The notes under the pieces: model-generated
What the model saw: the letters and a program-made list of their open reading frames with translations, nothing else
What the model was told of the DNA's origin: nothing
Database searches by the model: none
Translations under genes and position numbers: made by a program
NCBI GenBank assembly: GCA_012511135.1
Contig: JAAZGQ010000078.1
Coordinates: 1 to 5,591 of the forward strand
Length of the DNA: 5,591 nt
Direction: 5' to 3'
DNA from: Bacteroidales bacterium
GTDB lineage: Bacteria; Bacteroidota; Bacteroidia; Bacteroidales; UBA1402
In this document: one piece after another, positions 4,798 to 5,591 of the stretch
Layout: every line of letters begins with the position of its first letter
Numbering within the stretch: the first letter of the stretch is position 1

Positions 4798-5591
4798 ACC
4801 TGTTGAACGCTGATGGAAGAATGTGTAAATACTGAGGCCATTTCCTGAAATTTTTCTTCGGCTTCGGTAGTCAGGTAGCGACAGCTTCCGCCTTTGGAGC
4901 ATAGCTCATCGATTTCCGGATGACGCCGGAGGTAATCGCTCAGACTGTCAGCGACCAGCTTACCCTGTGTAATTATACTCACCCTGTCCGGGGAGTGTTT
5001 TCGTATTTGATTTATTAGAAGAGGATAGTGGGTGCAGGCCAGCACCAGGGTGTCGATGAGCGGATCGCGTCCGAATAGCCTGTCAAGGTGTTTCTTGACG
5101 AAAAAGGAGGCTCCCGGACTGTCGTGTTCACCGTTTTCGACCAGGGGAACCCACATCGGGCAGGCTTCTGATTCCAGTTGAATATCGGGAAACAATTTAT
5201 GAATTTCGATGGGGTAGGATCCCGATTGTACCGTACCTTGTGTCCCTACTAAACCTACATGCCTGGTTTTGCTAAGGGGTCCCAGTGATTCAACCGTTGG
5301 CCGCAATATTCCCAGTACCCTGCTGTTGTGCTCCAGTGTGGGAAGGAAATGTTGTTGTATATTACGCAAAGCTTTAGCTGAGGCTGTATTGCAGGCCAGA
5401 ATAACCAGACGGCAACCTTGATTGAACAAGTATTGAACTGCCTCCAGAGTGAATTGGTTTACCAATTCAAAAGAACGATTACCGTAGGGGGTTCGTGCGT
5501 TGTCTCCCAGGTAGAGATAGTCGTATTGCGGGAGCTTGCAACGAAATTCTTCCAGTATGGTCAGACCGCCATAGCCGGAATCAAAAACACC
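4779..5591 (-). CDS. murI: Glutamate racemase MurI, 5' end cut by window edge
   Basis: Cytosolic cofactor-independent racemase that converts L-glutamate to D-glutamate for peptidoglycan precursors. The 270 residues present open with GVFDSGYGGL, the N-terminal signature with the catalytic Asp-Ser, so only the Met and a few residues are missing beyond position 5591. GDNARTPYGNRS (29-40) follows. The two catalytic cysteines are in LACNTASA (Cys67 of the partial protein, codon 5393-5391) and LACTHYPLL (Cys186, codon 5036-5034). Both are intact, as is GILRPTVE (94-101), so the enzyme should be active. The reading frame is open to the right edge. The gene converges on the SpoU-family gene, and the last 19 bp of the two overlap. 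In Bacteroidota murI often ends an envelope-biogenesis cluster with bamA and ompH-type genes, which would lie to the right; that is prior knowledge, not seen here. Confidence 0.96.
   Translation of the reverse strand, partial: GVFDSGYGGLTILEEFRCKLPQYDYLYLGDNARTPYGNRSFELVNQFTLEAVQYLFNQGCRLVILACNTASAKALRNIQQHFLPTLEHNSRVLGILRPTVESLGPLSKTRHVGLVGTQGTVQSGSYPIEIHKLFPDIQLESEACPMWVPLVENGEHDSPGASFFVKKHLDRLFGRDPLIDTLVLACTHYPLLINQIRKHSPDRVSIITQGKLVADSLSDYLRRHPEIDELCSKGGSCRYLTTEAEEKFQEMASVFTHSSISVQQVHLNSR

Noticed and set aside
4594..4902. 102-codon minus-strand frame across the SpoU-family/murI junction
   Set aside because: It is a shadow of two well-supported convergent genes, with no family resemblance or start signal.
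5463..5465. TTG as a start codon for a 228-residue murI
   Set aside because: The frame continues to the right edge and encodes the N-terminal GVFDSGYGGL and GDNARTPYG motifs, so TTG here is an internal leucine codon.

Overview
This window is ordinary chromosomal housekeeping DNA from a member of the Bacteroidota, probably Bacteroidales. Three things point there. One gene encodes a lipoprotein joining a DUF4369-like N-terminal domain to a thioredoxin-like domain. Most gene starts lack a Shine-Dalgarno sequence. Several upstream regions carry a TAnnTTTG box, the -7 element of Bacteroidota promoters. No mobile element, CRISPR array, phage gene, tRNA or rRNA is visible, and I found no undescribed defence or biosynthetic system.

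Layout from left to right. (1) Minus strand, 1-845: greA (transcription elongation factor) is followed 7 bp later by a HIT-family nucleotide hydrolase/transferase gene that runs off the left edge, a likely two-gene operon. (2) The 177-bp gap 846-1022 holds a strong minus-strand terminator-like hairpin and two competing candidate promoters for greA. (3) Minus strand, 1023-2168: a lipoprotein with a thioredoxin-like domain whose CxxC redox motif is replaced by TDYS. (4) Minus strand, 2234-3921: a class I SAM-dependent methyltransferase of the RlmI type with a glutamine-rich linker. It overlaps, by an ATGA stop/start, a Sir2-family NAD-dependent deacylase that has lost the zinc-binding cysteines. 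(5) 3922-3999 is a compact divergent promoter region containing an inverted repeat. (6) Plus strand, 4000-4797: a SpoU/TrmH-family RNA 2'-O-ribose methyltransferase. (7) Minus strand, 4779-5591: murI (glutamate racemase), whose 5' end lies beyond the right edge and whose 3' end overlaps the SpoU gene tail-to-tail by 19 bp.

Functionally the genes cover transcription elongation (GreA), RNA modification (two methyltransferases transcribed away from each other), protein deacylation (sirtuin), an envelope lipoprotein of unknown role, and peptidoglycan precursor supply (D-glutamate from MurI). The most notable points are the strand-specific hairpin upstream of greA, the redox-dead thioredoxin fold, the zinc-less sirtuin with a desuccinylase-type Tyr/Arg pair, the Q-rich insertion in the methyltransferase, and the overlapping divergent promoters.
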